In this document: piece after piece, positions 17,384 to 26,388 of the stretch
Layout of the letters: each line of letters begins with the position of its first letter
Position numbering within the stretch: the stretch's first letter is position 1
DNA from: CAYSYH01 sp964435455
GTDB taxonomy: Bacteria; Patescibacteriota; WWE3; 2-01-FULL-39-13; JAACPI01
Reading direction: 5' to 3'
Length of the DNA stretch: 52,644 bases
NCBI GenBank assembly: GCA_964435455.1
Contig: CAYSYH010000001.1
Coordinates: forward strand, 1 to 52,644
Position numbers and translations under genes: made by a program
Notes under the pieces: model-generated
Seen by the model: only the letters and a program-made list of their open reading frames with translations
Told to the model about the DNA's origin: nothing
Databases searched by the model: none

Positions 17384-19345
17384 TTATTTATTAGGTCTAT
17401 CTACAGGTTTTTTTAATACTGATTCTATATAGTTAATTACACTATTTCTTATCTCTGTCATTTCATTGGCTGTTAAGTTTCTTTTTGGGTTTTGGTAATA
17501 AATTGTTATTGTTAAAGCTCTATTTTTACCTTTGTTATAATCATCTTTTATTTCCACTTTAGTTATATATTTATTTGCTCTACTAATTTTATTTATAATA
17601 TCTCCAGCTAAGTCATCTAAATTTATATGTATTGTTAAATCTTCTTTAATTATTGCATATGGAGGGTTAAACCTTATAGTAGGATAGCTTTTGTATGCTT
17701 TAACTAAGTGCTTGTACCTAATTTGGGCATATGTGTATTTAGGCTTAACTGTTATAAATCCACATTTTTTATTATTAATGTATATATTTATTTGTCTTTT
17801 GTTAGGGTATTTAAAGGTGTAGTTGTCTATATTTAATACTTTAAATAAGTTTTTAAGTATATCTTTAATTTTATATATTCCTTCATTTCCCGAACTAAGT
17901 AATGCGAGGTATTCCTTTTCGGTAGGAAGCTTTTTGTTGTTCTTTAAATATATTTTTCCTACTTCATAAATATTTATTTCTTTATATTTTTTATTTAACT
18001 CTAGCGTTTGGTTTAAACTTGGTTCCAAACTTGTGCGTATATAAGACATCTCTTTACCTAAAGGATTAATTATTTTAACTGCCTTTTTTAAGTCAACATA
18101 TTTTTTTGGTACCATTGTATAAGTTATAACTTCATTAAAACCAGCATTACTTAGGTACATTTTTGTAAGCCTTTCTACTGTAGGTTTTTTGCTAAACTGT
18201 TCTTTTTTATAAAAATTAGGAGGTAATTTTAAATCAATTTTTTCGTACCCATAAATTCTAATTACCTCTTCTATTAAGTCTTCTTCTATAGATACATCTT
18301 GTTCTCTAAAACTAGGAACTTTTACCGTTATAAAATTTTTACCTTGTTTTATAATCTCAAATTGTAAAGCTTTTAATATGTTTTTAACTATTTGCTTTTC
18401 TATTTTCTGATTGGCATATAAGTAAAGTTTTTGGTAGGTTAACGTTACTAAACTGTTTTTAGGTTTTATAGTATTTATATCATACAGCTTGCTAGCTATT
18501 TTAAAATTAGTTTGTTGTTTCAATAATTTTAAAGATCTTAGTAATGCTTTTGGTGGTAACTCTCTGTCTATGGATTTTTCAAACCTTAAAGCAGCTTCTG
18601 TCCTATGATTTAATTTTAAGCTTGTTTTTCTTATTTTTTTAGGATCATATATTTGCGTAAATAAAACTACTCTTTTGGTGTCCGGTTTTATCTGTGAATT
18701 AGCTCCTCCCATAATTCCACATAAATCTATAATTTTTTCACTATCTTCTATAACTATAGAACCTTTGGGTAATACTCTTTTTGCTCCATCTAATGTAATA
18801 ATACTTTCTCCTTCTTTAGATTCTCTTACTTTCATTACAGAACCTTTTATACTATCGTAGTCAAACGCATGCATAGGTTGTCCTGTTTCTATCATTATGT
18901 AATTTGTTAAATCCACTATATTATTTATAGGCCTTATTCCTACTTGCTTTAACCTTTGTTTAATAATTTGGGGAGATTCTTTAATAGTTATGTTTTCTAT
19001 TACACATGCTGTGAAACGTGGTGACAGTTTAGGATTCTCAATTTGTACCTTTAATAAATCTTTATTTGCAAAGTTTTCTGTATATACATCTTTTAATGGG
19101 TTATTAAAAATTACCTTTTGCTTTTCAGCCTTTAAAATAGCTGTTAATTCTCTTGCTATTCCTAAAATAGACAAATTGTCTCCCCTATTTGGTGTTATCT
19201 CTATATCTAACACAAAATCACCCTCTATATTTTTTATATACTCTACGCTGGAACTTCGCAATGTAAGTAAGTTGGCAATATCGCTGATATTTTTATTTGT
19301 TTTTACTATTTCTTTTAACCAATTTTGAGGTACTAGTATATTCAT
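17384..19345 (-). CDS. pheT: Phenylalanyl-tRNA synthetase beta subunit, lacking the OB (B2) domain
   Basis: 653 residues versus ~800 in most bacteria. B1 starts 'MNILVPQNWLKEIVK', but the sequence jumps after 'VEYIKN' (~38) straight to 'DFVLDIEITPNRGDNLSILG', so the ~110-residue EMAP/OB tRNA-binding domain (B2) is missing. The B3/B4 editing region, B5 ('VKVPSFREQDVSIEEDLIEE'), the catalytic-like B6/B7 core and the C-terminal anticodon-binding FDX-ACB domain (~555-645, 'YPTIRFNPPYAIIKEDL') are present. It forms the alpha2-beta2 enzyme with PheS; the genes are 2 bases apart. Confidence 0.93.
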   Translation of the reverse strand: MNILVPQNWLKEIVKTNKNISDIANLLTLRSSSVEYIKNIEGDFVLDIEITPNRGDNLSILGIARELTAILKAEKQKVIFNNPLKDVYTENFANKDLLKVQIENPKLSPRFTACVIENITIKESPQIIKQRLKQVGIRPINNIVDLTNYIMIETGQPMHAFDYDSIKGSVMKVRESKEGESIITLDGAKRVLPKGSIVIEDSEKIIDLCGIMGGANSQIKPDTKRVVLFTQIYDPKKIRKTSLKLNHRTEAALRFEKSIDRELPPKALLRSLKLLKQQTNFKIASKLYDINTIKPKNSLVTLTYQKLYLYANQKIEKQIVKNILKALQFEIIKQGKNFITVKVPSFREQDVSIEEDLIEEVIRIYGYEKIDLKLPPNFYKKEQFSKKPTVERLTKMYLSNAGFNEVITYTMVPKKYVDLKKAVKIINPLGKEMSYIRTSLEPSLNQTLELNKKYKEINIYEVGKIYLKNNKKLPTEKEYLALLSSGNEGIYKIKDILKNLFKVLNIDNYTFKYPNKRQINIYINNKKCGFITVKPKYTYAQIRYKHLVKAYKSYPTIRFNPPYAIIKEDLTIHINLDDLAGDIINKISRANKYITKVEIKDDYNKGKNRALTITIYYQNPKRNLTANEMTEIRNSVINYIESVLKKPVDRPNK

Positions 19346-19347
19346 AT

Positions 19348-20346
19348 TTAAAATTTATTTAAAAAGTCTAAATTAGGTGTATAAAACATTCTAATATCGG
19401 GTATATTAATATCTCCCTTCATCATATAAGGCCTTTCTACACCAAAGCCAAATGCAAATCCATTATATACTTTTGTATCTATGCCTACATTCCTTAATAC
19501 ATTAGGGTGTACCATCCCTGCTCCTCCTATTTCTAACCAACCTGCCTTACATAACTTGCATCCTTTCCCCTTACATTTATTGCACGAAACATCTACCTCA
19601 AAACTAGGTTCTGTAAATCTAAAGTGGTAAGGCCTTATTCGGGTAGTTCTATTTATACCTAAAAATCCTTTAATAAAGTAATCTAATGTTCCTTTTAAAT
19701 GAGCTATAGTAACGCTTTTATCTATATATAAACCTTCAAATTGATAAAACATTGGAGAGTGTTTAGGACTTGCTTGCCTTCTATAACATTTGGCTATGTT
19801 AAGCATTTTTATAGGAGGTTTATTTTTTTCCATTTCTCTAATTTGTCCACTTGAGGTATGGGGGGTTAAAATATATCCTCCCTCTATAAAAAATGTTTCC
19901 CATTCATCTCTTGCTGGATGGTCTTTAGGCATATTTAAGGCTTCAAAAGGGTGCCAATCATCTTCTGTCTCTCTGTAAGTTTTTCTTACAAATCCTATTT
20001 TTCTTAATATATCTTCTATTTGAAATATAGAGTGTGTTGTTGGATGCAAGGAACCTTTTTTAAAAAACTTTTTTTCTAAGGATATATCTAGTGGAGTCTC
20101 CTTTTTATTAATTTTTTGTTCAGCCAAATTTAAAAGTTCTGTTACTCTGCTTTTTAGTTCATTCAACTCTTTACCAAACTTAGGGCGGTCCTTGGGATTA
20201 ATGTTTTTTATTTCTTGGGCTATTTTATTAATTATTCCAGACTTTCCCAAATATTTTAATCTTATGGTTTTTAACCTTTTAACTTGCCCAACTTGTATAT
20301 CTTTTAATTCCTTTTTTAAATTAATAATAACCTCTTTTTTATTCAT
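19348..20346 (-). CDS. pheS: Phenylalanyl-tRNA synthetase alpha subunit
   Basis: 332 residues, normal length. N-terminal coiled coil (~1-85), then the class II catalytic core: motif 2 region 'CYRRQASPKHSPMFYQFEGL' and motif 3 'GFAFGFGVERPYMM'. A Cys-rich zinc-knuckle-like insert 'CNKCKGKGCKLCKAGWLEIG' (~255-275) is typical of many bacterial PheS proteins. A TATAAT lies 7 bases before the ATG (20359-20354), so transcription may restart after the terminator behind rplT. Confidence 0.95.
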   Translation of the reverse strand: MNKKEVIINLKKELKDIQVGQVKRLKTIRLKYLGKSGIINKIAQEIKNINPKDRPKFGKELNELKSRVTELLNLAEQKINKKETPLDISLEKKFFKKGSLHPTTHSIFQIEDILRKIGFVRKTYRETEDDWHPFEALNMPKDHPARDEWETFFIEGGYILTPHTSSGQIREMEKNKPPIKMLNIAKCYRRQASPKHSPMFYQFEGLYIDKSVTIAHLKGTLDYFIKGFLGINRTTRIRPYHFRFTEPSFEVDVSCNKCKGKGCKLCKAGWLEIGGAGMVHPNVLRNVGIDTKVYNGFAFGFGVERPYMMKGDINIPDIRMFYTPNLDFLNKF

Positions 20347-20376
20347 TAATCTTATTATAACTTATACACTTATAAA

Positions 20377-20407
20377 TTAAAAAAGGCAGCTTTTAAAGCT
20401 GCCTTTT
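20377..20407 (-). terminator. Intrinsic terminator after rplT
   Basis: Minus strand: GGCAGC, loop, GCTGCC, followed by a run of T. The stem is extended by flanking AAAA/TTTT. It sits 22 bases past the rplT stop and separates the ribosomal genes from pheS-pheT. Confidence 0.8.
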
Positions 20408-20429
20408 AGGTGGTTAAAAAAATGTTTAT

Positions 20430-20777
20430 TTACTTAATCACCTTTTTAACCACCTGTTTAAATGTTTCAAAATCGTTAAAGGCTAATTCAGCTAAACTTT
20501 TTCTGTTTAGTTGTATTTTTGATTTATTAAGGTTTTGTATAAATTTATTGTATTTTACCTCTAAATTGTTTAAACCTGCATTTATTCTTACAATCCAAAG
20601 CCTTCTCATTTGCCTTTTTCTTTCTTTTCTACCTCTAAATGCATGCTCACCTGATCTTATAAAGGCTTCGTGTGCTATACGATATAGCTTTCCTCTAGCT
20701 CCCCAAAAACCTTTATTGGCTTTTAAGATTTTTTTATGTCTTTTTCTCCTTGTAAAACCTGTTTTTACTCTTGGCAT
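20430..20777 (-). CDS. rplT: Large ribosomal subunit protein bL20
   Basis: 115 residues, full length. Very basic N-terminal helix 'MPRVKTGFTRRKRHKKILKA' followed by 'GFWGARGKLYRIAHEAFIRS' and 'LWIVRINAGL', which are bL20 signatures. It binds 23S rRNA early in assembly. It follows rpmI after 1 base and is followed by a terminator. Confidence 0.97.
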   Translation of the reverse strand: MPRVKTGFTRRKRHKKILKANKGFWGARGKLYRIAHEAFIRSGEHAFRGRKERKRQMRRLWIVRINAGLNNLEVKYNKFIQNLNKSKIQLNRKSLAELAFNDFETFKQVVKKVIK

Positions 20778-20778
20778 A

Positions 20779-20973
20779 TTACATTCCCAATAATTTTTTT
20801 ATTTTTTTAATATATCCTTTAGTATTTATTTGTGTAAATCTTTTTTGTTTAAATTTTTTAGATACATCTACTTTTGCCTTTAAATGACTAGCATTTACCT
20901 TCCCTTTTAAAAGTTTTCCTTTTTTAGATTTTTTTATTCTTTTTGCTGTTCCTTTATGTGTTTTCATTTTCAT
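20779..20973 (-). CDS. rpmI: Large ribosomal subunit protein bL35
   Basis: 64 residues, typical length. 'MKMKTHKGTAKRIKKSKKGK' is the bL35 N-terminus. Paired with rplT as in nearly all bacteria. A promoter at 20982-21009 suggests rpmI-rplT can be transcribed independently of infC. Confidence 0.96.
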   Translation of the reverse strand: MKMKTHKGTAKRIKKSKKGKLLKGKVNASHLKAKVDVSKKFKQKRFTQINTKGYIKKIKKLLGM

Positions 20974-20981
20974 ACATTAAT

Positions 20982-21009
20982 ATTTTACTTATATTAATTA
21001 CTTTGTAAA
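20982..21009 (-). promoter_or_regulatory. Promoter for rpmI-rplT
   Basis: Minus strand: TTTACA (21009-21004), a 16-base spacer and TAAAAT (20987-20982), 8 bases before the rpmI ATG, so the leader would be almost absent. Confidence 0.4.
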
Positions 21010-21064
21010 GCAATAGATATTTATAATTATGGATTAATTTGTTTTTTAATTTTTCTAATCAATA

Positions 21065-21325
21065 TTATTTAGTTTTTATATATTCTCCTAATAGTTTTCC
21101 TATTCCTATACCTAGTAACATAGCTACTATGCCTGTTATTAATAATCCTTCTGGTGAATTAGATAAAACCTCTACAGCTTTTTGGGCCACCTGTGGAAGC
21201 GGCTCCTGTAAAGGGTTTTTATTGAAAAAATCAACCATCCCCTCCCCTATTTGTGTGGCAAATTCTATTACTCTATTTAGTATTCCAGGGCCGTTTTGAT
21301 TTAATGACTCTAATGTTAAAAACAT
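21065..21325 (-). CDS. Small membrane protein inserted between infC and rpmI
   Basis: 86 residues, no known family. The N-terminal half is amphipathic ('MFLTLESLNQNGPGILNRVI', 'QIGEGMVDFFNKNPLQEPLP'), and there is one C-terminal transmembrane helix with small residues ('LLITGIVAMLLGIGIGKLLG', ~58-77) ending in a basic tail. It breaks the usual infC-rpmI adjacency and has its own consensus promoter with no leader. Confidence 0.55.
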   Translation of the reverse strand: MFLTLESLNQNGPGILNRVIEFATQIGEGMVDFFNKNPLQEPLPQVAQKAVEVLSNSPEGLLITGIVAMLLGIGIGKLLGEYIKTK

Positions 21326-21331
21326 ATTTAA

Positions 21332-21360
21332 ATTTTAAAATCCCCTTTATAAATTGTCAA
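21332..21360 (-). promoter_or_regulatory. Consensus promoter giving a leaderless mRNA for the 86-residue membrane protein
   Basis: Minus strand: perfect TTGACA (21360-21355), a 17-base spacer, TAAAAT (21337-21332), then 6 bases to the ATG at 21325. Normal initiation would start at the A of the ATG. Confidence 0.6.
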
Positions 21361-21382
21361 TAGCTATATATTATAGGTTACC

Positions 21383-21919
21383 CTATTTAGGTATAAGTGT
21401 TACCACTAAACTACGCCCTTGTTTTTTAATGCTATCTTCTGCTTTTGCTATATCCTCTAATTCTTTTAATATTTGGTTTAGCCTATCGTACCCCAGTTCT
21501 GGATGCACTATTTCTCTACCTTTAAAACGTAATGTAAACCTAACTTTGTCTTTATTCTCTAAAAATTGTCTAGCTCTTTTTAAACGTATATCTAAGTCGT
21601 GAGGGCTTATATTAACGCTAACTCTAAACTCTTTGAGTTTTTGTTTTTTAGATTTAACTTTAGCTTTGTGTTCTTTTTGTTGTTCCTGATATTTAAACTT
21701 GTTCAGCTCAATTATTTTACATACTGGTGGGGTTGCTTTTTCTGCAATTAGTATCAAATCTTTTTCTTGTTCTTTGGCAATTTTTAAAGCTTGTGTTGTA
21801 TCCATTATCCCCAGGTTGCCTTGCTCCGAAACCACTCTAACTTTAGGGAATTTTATATATTCATTATATACATATCTTTTTTGTTTAAACTTCTTTTTTT
21901 TGTTTTTATAGTGAGCCAT
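21383..21919 (-). CDS. infC: Translation initiation factor IF-3
   Basis: 178 residues. The N-domain has 'VRVVSEQGNLGIMDTTQALK', followed by a Lys-rich linker and a C-domain with 'KEFRVSVNISPHDLDIRLKR' and 'VRFTLRFKGREIVHPELG'. It binds the 30S subunit and checks start-codon selection. It starts with ATG rather than the rare start used for autoregulation in enterobacteria. It lies 26 bases after thrS. Confidence 0.95.
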   Translation of the reverse strand: MAHYKNKKKKFKQKRYVYNEYIKFPKVRVVSEQGNLGIMDTTQALKIAKEQEKDLILIAEKATPPVCKIIELNKFKYQEQQKEHKAKVKSKKQKLKEFRVSVNISPHDLDIRLKRARQFLENKDKVRFTLRFKGREIVHPELGYDRLNQILKELEDIAKAEDSIKKQGRSLVVTLIPK

Positions 21920-21945
21920 AAATTTATTATTTTTAATTTATTACT

Positions 21946-23715
21946 TTATAGTTCCATGGATTTTTTATCTATAAGCGGGGTAATCTTATTAATAAACTCA
22001 TTAATTCTTATGTTATTTATTTGGTTTCCTTGCCTTGTTCTTACACTTACAGTTTTTTCCTGTTCTTCTTTTTCACCTACTATTAACATATAGGGTACTT
22101 TTTGTTCTTGAGCTCTTTTAATCTTTTTACTTACTGTTTCGTTTTTATCATCAAGTTCTATTCTAAAATCTTTTTCTATTAGTTCCTTATAAATACTTTT
22201 TGCATAATTTAAGCTTTTATCTGAAACAGGTATTACTATAACTTGTATTGGGGAAAGCCATACAGGAAAGTTCCCCTCTAAATGCTCAATTAATATGCCT
22301 AAAAATCTCTCAATTGATCCCATAATTGCAGCATGTAACATTACAACTTCTTCCTTTTCCCCCTTTTCATTTATACAATATAACCCAAATCTATTTGGCA
22401 TGTTTCTATCTAATTGAATAGTAGCTACTTGCCATTCTCTCCCTAAAGAATCTGTTGCTATAAAATCCAATTTTGGTCCATAAAAAGCTGCCTCTCCCGG
22501 TGCTTCATAGTATTCTATACCTTTTTCTTTTGCTATTAATCTTATTTCTTGCTCGGTTTTTTTCCAAAGATAAGCATCTCCTAAATATTCTTGTGGCTTT
22601 TTTGGATCGTGAAAACTAAGCCTAACTTTTATTGGTAAATTAAAAGGTTTGTAAAAGTTTTGTATAATATCCCAAATTATTTCAATTTCTTGTTTTACTT
22701 GATTGTTCCTACAAAACACGTGGGCATCATCTTGAGTTATACTTATGACCCTACTTAAACCCGATAGCTCTCCTGTTTGCTCGTCTCTATAAACCATAGT
22801 AGTGTTGGCATATCTTTGGGGCATTTCTCTATAGCTATGTTCTTTGCGCGCAAATATTTGTGTGTGGTGTGGGCAATTCATGGGCTTTAAAACAAAAGTT
22901 TTACCCTCTCTTGTTTTTATTTTAAATAATTCATCTGCAAATTTTTTCCAATGCCCGCTGGTTTTGTATAAATTTTTTTTTTTTATATGAGGTATTTCTA
23001 CTCTCTTATATCCTTTTTGTTTTCTTAAATCCCATACAAAATTGTCCAACAAAATCCTTACCATTGCTCCTTTTGGAGGCCATAATGGTATCCCTGGTCC
23101 AACTTTTTCTGAAAAAGTAAATAAATCTAATTGTTTCCCTAATTTTTTGTGGTCTCTTCTTTTTGCTTCTTCTAATAATTCTAAATATTTTTTTAAGTCC
23201 TCTTTATTTTTAAATGCTGTTCCATAAATTCTTGTAAGCATTTTGTTTTTTTCATCCCCCTTCCAATAAGCTCCAGCTATTTTTAATAGTTTAAACGCTC
23301 CAATTTTACCCAGTTCTTTTACGTGTGGGCCTTTACAAAGGTCTATAAATTCTCCAACTGTGTATAAACTTACTTGATTTTTCTTTCCAAAATCATCTCT
23401 TTTGCCTTGTTTTATTTCATCAATAATTTCTAATTTATATGGCTCTTCTTTAAATATTTTTTTTGCTTCTTCTACTGTTACCCAACTTTGTTTAAATTTT
23501 ATATTCTCCTTTTTAATTTTTTGCATTTGTTCTTCTATATTTTTTAAATCTTTTTCCCCAATAGTCTGGGTTCCAAAATCAAAATCATAATAAAAGCCAT
23601 TATCTATTACCGGACCTATAGCTATTTTAACTTTTGGATATAATTTTTTAACAGCGTATGCTAATAAATGTGCTGTAGAATGTCTGATTTTAAATAATTC
23701 CTTATCTTGTTCCAT
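21946..23715 (-). CDS. thrS: Threonyl-tRNA synthetase, lacking the TGS domain
   Basis: 589 residues versus ~640. The protein begins almost directly with the editing domain ('HSTAHLLAYAVKKLYP', ~13-28, with the HxxxH pair, and 'CKGPHV'), so the ~60-residue N-terminal TGS domain is absent. The class II core has zinc ligands Cys ('KPMNCPHHTQIF'), His ('TQDDAHVFC') and His ('VMLHAAIMGS'), and motif 3 'GSIERFLGILIEH'. The anticodon-binding domain is at ~485-580. No alternative start or upstream frame could supply the missing domain. First gene of the thrS-infC cluster. Confidence 0.95.
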   Translation of the reverse strand: MEQDKELFKIRHSTAHLLAYAVKKLYPKVKIAIGPVIDNGFYYDFDFGTQTIGEKDLKNIEEQMQKIKKENIKFKQSWVTVEEAKKIFKEEPYKLEIIDEIKQGKRDDFGKKNQVSLYTVGEFIDLCKGPHVKELGKIGAFKLLKIAGAYWKGDEKNKMLTRIYGTAFKNKEDLKKYLELLEEAKRRDHKKLGKQLDLFTFSEKVGPGIPLWPPKGAMVRILLDNFVWDLRKQKGYKRVEIPHIKKKNLYKTSGHWKKFADELFKIKTREGKTFVLKPMNCPHHTQIFARKEHSYREMPQRYANTTMVYRDEQTGELSGLSRVISITQDDAHVFCRNNQVKQEIEIIWDIIQNFYKPFNLPIKVRLSFHDPKKPQEYLGDAYLWKKTEQEIRLIAKEKGIEYYEAPGEAAFYGPKLDFIATDSLGREWQVATIQLDRNMPNRFGLYCINEKGEKEEVVMLHAAIMGSIERFLGILIEHLEGNFPVWLSPIQVIVIPVSDKSLNYAKSIYKELIEKDFRIELDDKNETVSKKIKRAQEQKVPYMLIVGEKEEQEKTVSVRTRQGNQINNIRINEFINKITPLIDKKSMEL

Positions 23716-23789
23716 AATATATAATTAAATTTGGCAACTTTAAGTGTTTATGTGGAAAATACCTAATATATAAGTTACTCATTAATACA

Positions 23790-23811
23790 TCTACCCCGCA
23801 AGGGGGTTGTA
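23790..23811 (-). promoter_or_regulatory. GC-rich hairpin in the thrS 5' leader
   Basis: In an otherwise AT-rich 236-base divergent region, CCCC and GGGG form a short stem with a four-base loop (GCAA on the plus strand), reinforced by outer CTAC/GTAG. It lies in the ~140-base leader predicted for thrS. It could regulate thrS or just be structure; no T-box signature is visible. Confidence 0.3.
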
Positions 23812-23862
23812 GTTTGTGTGTTTAAAATGATGTGCAAAATATTTAGTTTAATCACTAAATAA

Positions 23863-23891
23863 AATATAACACCTTTAATCCTTTTGGGCAA
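23863..23891 (-). promoter_or_regulatory. Promoter for thrS
   Basis: Minus strand: TTGCCC (23891-23886), a 17-base spacer and TATATT (23868-23863) preceded by TGT (extended -10). An 8-bp inverted repeat, TATTTAGT/ACTAAATA, lies across the predicted start at 23840-23861 and could be an operator. Confidence 0.45.
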
Positions 23892-23951
23892 GTAAATTTA
23901 TAATAGTATATCGTTAACCTATAATGTTTTTTGGTATATACTTTATTTACT

Positions 23952-24551
23952 ATGACTAAAAATCAAACTAAATCCTTAGTAAATTTTTTTTACGAATTGG
24001 GCACATTGCGCAAAGTAGCCAGATCCCACCGACAAAACTTATTAACTAATGATTTGTCTGACAATATAGCTTCACATACATTTAGGGTTAGTATTATAGG
24101 CTATTTTTTAGCTGAATTAGAAAAAGCCAATATACAAAAGGTTTTGCTAATGTGTTTATTTCACGATGTGCCTGAATCCAGAAGTGGAGATCAAAACTGG
24201 GTACATAAAAGGTATGTAAAAGTTTTTGAAAAACAAATATTACATGATCAGTTAAGCCCTTTGCCTTTCTTTAGGAATATATTTAATTTTATTACCGAAT
24301 ATGTTAAAAGGGAAACAAAGGAATCTCTTATAGCAAAAGACGCCGATTTATTAGACCAAATACTTTTATTAAAAGAATATGCCTTACAAGGTAACAAAGA
24401 AGCCCAAGTTTGGTTAAAAGGCAAGGATACAAATAAAAATGCTCAATATTTAATGTTAAAAACAAAGAGTGCCAAAAAACTAGGTAAATTACTACTTAAT
24501 TCTAACCCAAGTGACTGGTGGAATAATCTTAGTACAAGCGTTCGTAATTAA
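23952..24551 (+). CDS. HD-domain phosphohydrolase (YfbR-like)
   Basis: 199 residues from the ATG at 23952. The metal-binding HD signature is visible: His in 'ASHTFRV' (~46), His-Asp in 'CLFHDVPES' (~77) and Asp in 'KDADLLDQ' (~139). This resembles the HD family of 5'-deoxynucleotidases and related hydrolases; the exact substrate cannot be deduced. A TATAAT lies at 23920-23925. Its TAA stop shares a TTAA with the stop of the convergent ABC pseudogene. Confidence 0.75.
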   Translation: MTKNQTKSLVNFFYELGTLRKVARSHRQNLLTNDLSDNIASHTFRVSIIGYFLAELEKANIQKVLLMCLFHDVPESRSGDQNWVHKRYVKVFEKQILHDQLSPLPFFRNIFNFITEYVKRETKESLIAKDADLLDQILLLKEYALQGNKEAQVWLKGKDTNKNAQYLMLKTKSAKKLGKLLLNSNPSDWWNNLSTSVRN

Positions 24552-26328
24552 ATTTTATCAAAACCTTTTTTTTGTAGTAAAAAGGCTTCTTTGTATATGC
24601 CATTTAGCTTTATTAATTGTTTGTGAGTACCTTGTTCTACAATCTCTCCATTTTTTAATACATAAATTCTTTGTGTATTACGTACCGTACTAAATCTATG
24701 ACTAATAACTAAAACTGTTTTGTTTTTAGTATGTTTAAATAAATTGTTAAATATTAAATATTCGCTTTTTGGATCTATAGCGCTTGTTGGCTCATCTAAT
24801 ATAACAATCTGTGCATTCCTATAAAAAGCCCTTGCTAAGGCAATTTTTTGCCATTGTCCCATACTTAAATCTGTGCCTTTTTTAAATTGGGTATCTAATA
24901 TCTAATTATATTTGTTTGGTAATCTTTGTATAAAATCATCTGCTTGAGCTTGTTTTGCAGCTTTAATTATTTCTTTTTTGTTGCTTTTTGTTATGCGTCC
25001 CATTTTTATATTTTTTTCTACTGTAAAATGGTATCTGTTATAGTTTTGGGTTAATAATGCAATGTTTTCCCATAGGCCGTTATAATCTATTTCCTTAATA
25101 TCTATTCCATTTAATAATATTTTACCTTTTGTTGGGTTATAAATTCTCATTAGTAGTTTTATTAATGTTGTTTTTCCTGCCCCATTTTCTCCTATAAAGG
25201 CAACTTTTTCTTTTGGTCTAATAACTAGATTTATATTTTTTAAAGTGTATTTTTTGTTTGCAGGATATCTAAACCAAACATTTTTAAATTCTATTATTAG
25301 TGGTTTATTGTATTTTAATTTAACTGTACCATTTTTAATTTTGGGCTTTAAATCTAATAATTCTTTAAATTTTCTTGTGTAAATTAAATTGTCTTTATAT
25401 GTTGAATATTTTAGTGAAAAATTATATAAGTTTTCAGATAATATTGTTATTTGCCTAAAATAAAAATTAAATGTACCTATATTTTTACCTAGTTTTAATG
25501 TTTGCTTAACAATTAATATTATACTTATACCGTTTCCTAAAGTATATATAATTGATGAGAGCAAATTCATGTTTGTTTTTTCCTTATCTCTTTTTAATAT
25601 GTTTTTTAAAAACATTCTATAAGTTTTAGACAAGTGTTTTATTAAATAGTTTTGTAATTTATAGATTTTCACTTTATATAAAAAATATTTGTCTGTTAAA
25701 TAATTTCTAGTTGTGTAAAAATCTCTTTTTTAAAAACTTTTAGCACTCCAGATTCTCCAAATATCTTTATTATATTTAGAATTTATATACATTTGGGGAA
25801 TAAATGTAATTAGCATTATTAAAAAAATATATATATTAAACTTTAGTATGAGTATAGCAGCAGTTATTATGGTTAATCTTGTAAAAAAAGTTTGTGCAAA
25901 ACTTTCTATATAAGAGTATACTTTATGTAAATTTTCTCCAGTTATGGTTATTAAGTCCTGGTATTTTGGTGATTCCAAATAAGCAATATCTAAAGTTGCA
26001 ATTTTCTTTATTCTTAGCAAATTTGTACTTAACGTAATATACATATACATTTTTTTTGATAAATACATAAATAGATTTGATAATGTCCCTAAAAAAACAT
26101 AACTAATAACCACATACCTAAATTGTTTAAGGGCCATTTTTTATAAGGGTTATTAAATATATAAATTACATCGTTTAAAAATTGTGACGAATAGTAAACT
26201 GCTACAAAATGAACAGCGTACCTTAGGGATGCTATTAAAAAATAAGTTATAACTAAAAATCTTTGCCCTTTTGATAATATATTAATATAACTAAGGGATT
26301 CTTTTATAGAACTAATAAAATTAGTCAT
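24548..26328 (-). pseudogene. Decayed ABC exporter (fused TMD-NBD)
   Basis: Remains of a ~590-codon ABC exporter. The transmembrane half starts at 26328. A frameshift in a run of seven T near 26090 needs one extra T to restore 'LLVMFFLGTLSNLF'. An in-frame TAA at 25732-25730 replaces what is probably a Glu codon after 'IWSAKSF', and an in-frame TAG at 24904-24902 follows 'RLPNKYN'; reading resumes in the same frame. The NBD is otherwise well kept: Walker A 'GENGAGKTT', Q loop 'LTQNYN', signature 'LSMGQ', Walker B 'IVILDEPTSA' and 'ISHR'. Three independent lesions point to a recently inactivated gene. Substrate unknown. Confidence 0.85.
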
Positions 26329-26388
26329 TTAGGTATATAGTTTATTGAGTACTTACCTAATAATAGCAAAAAAGTGGTTTATACATTA

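Noticed and set aside
24902..24904. In-frame TAG as a recoded (suppressed) codon
   Set aside because: The same gene has a frameshift and a TAA, and TAG is an ordinary stop elsewhere (1549-1551), so decay is simpler.
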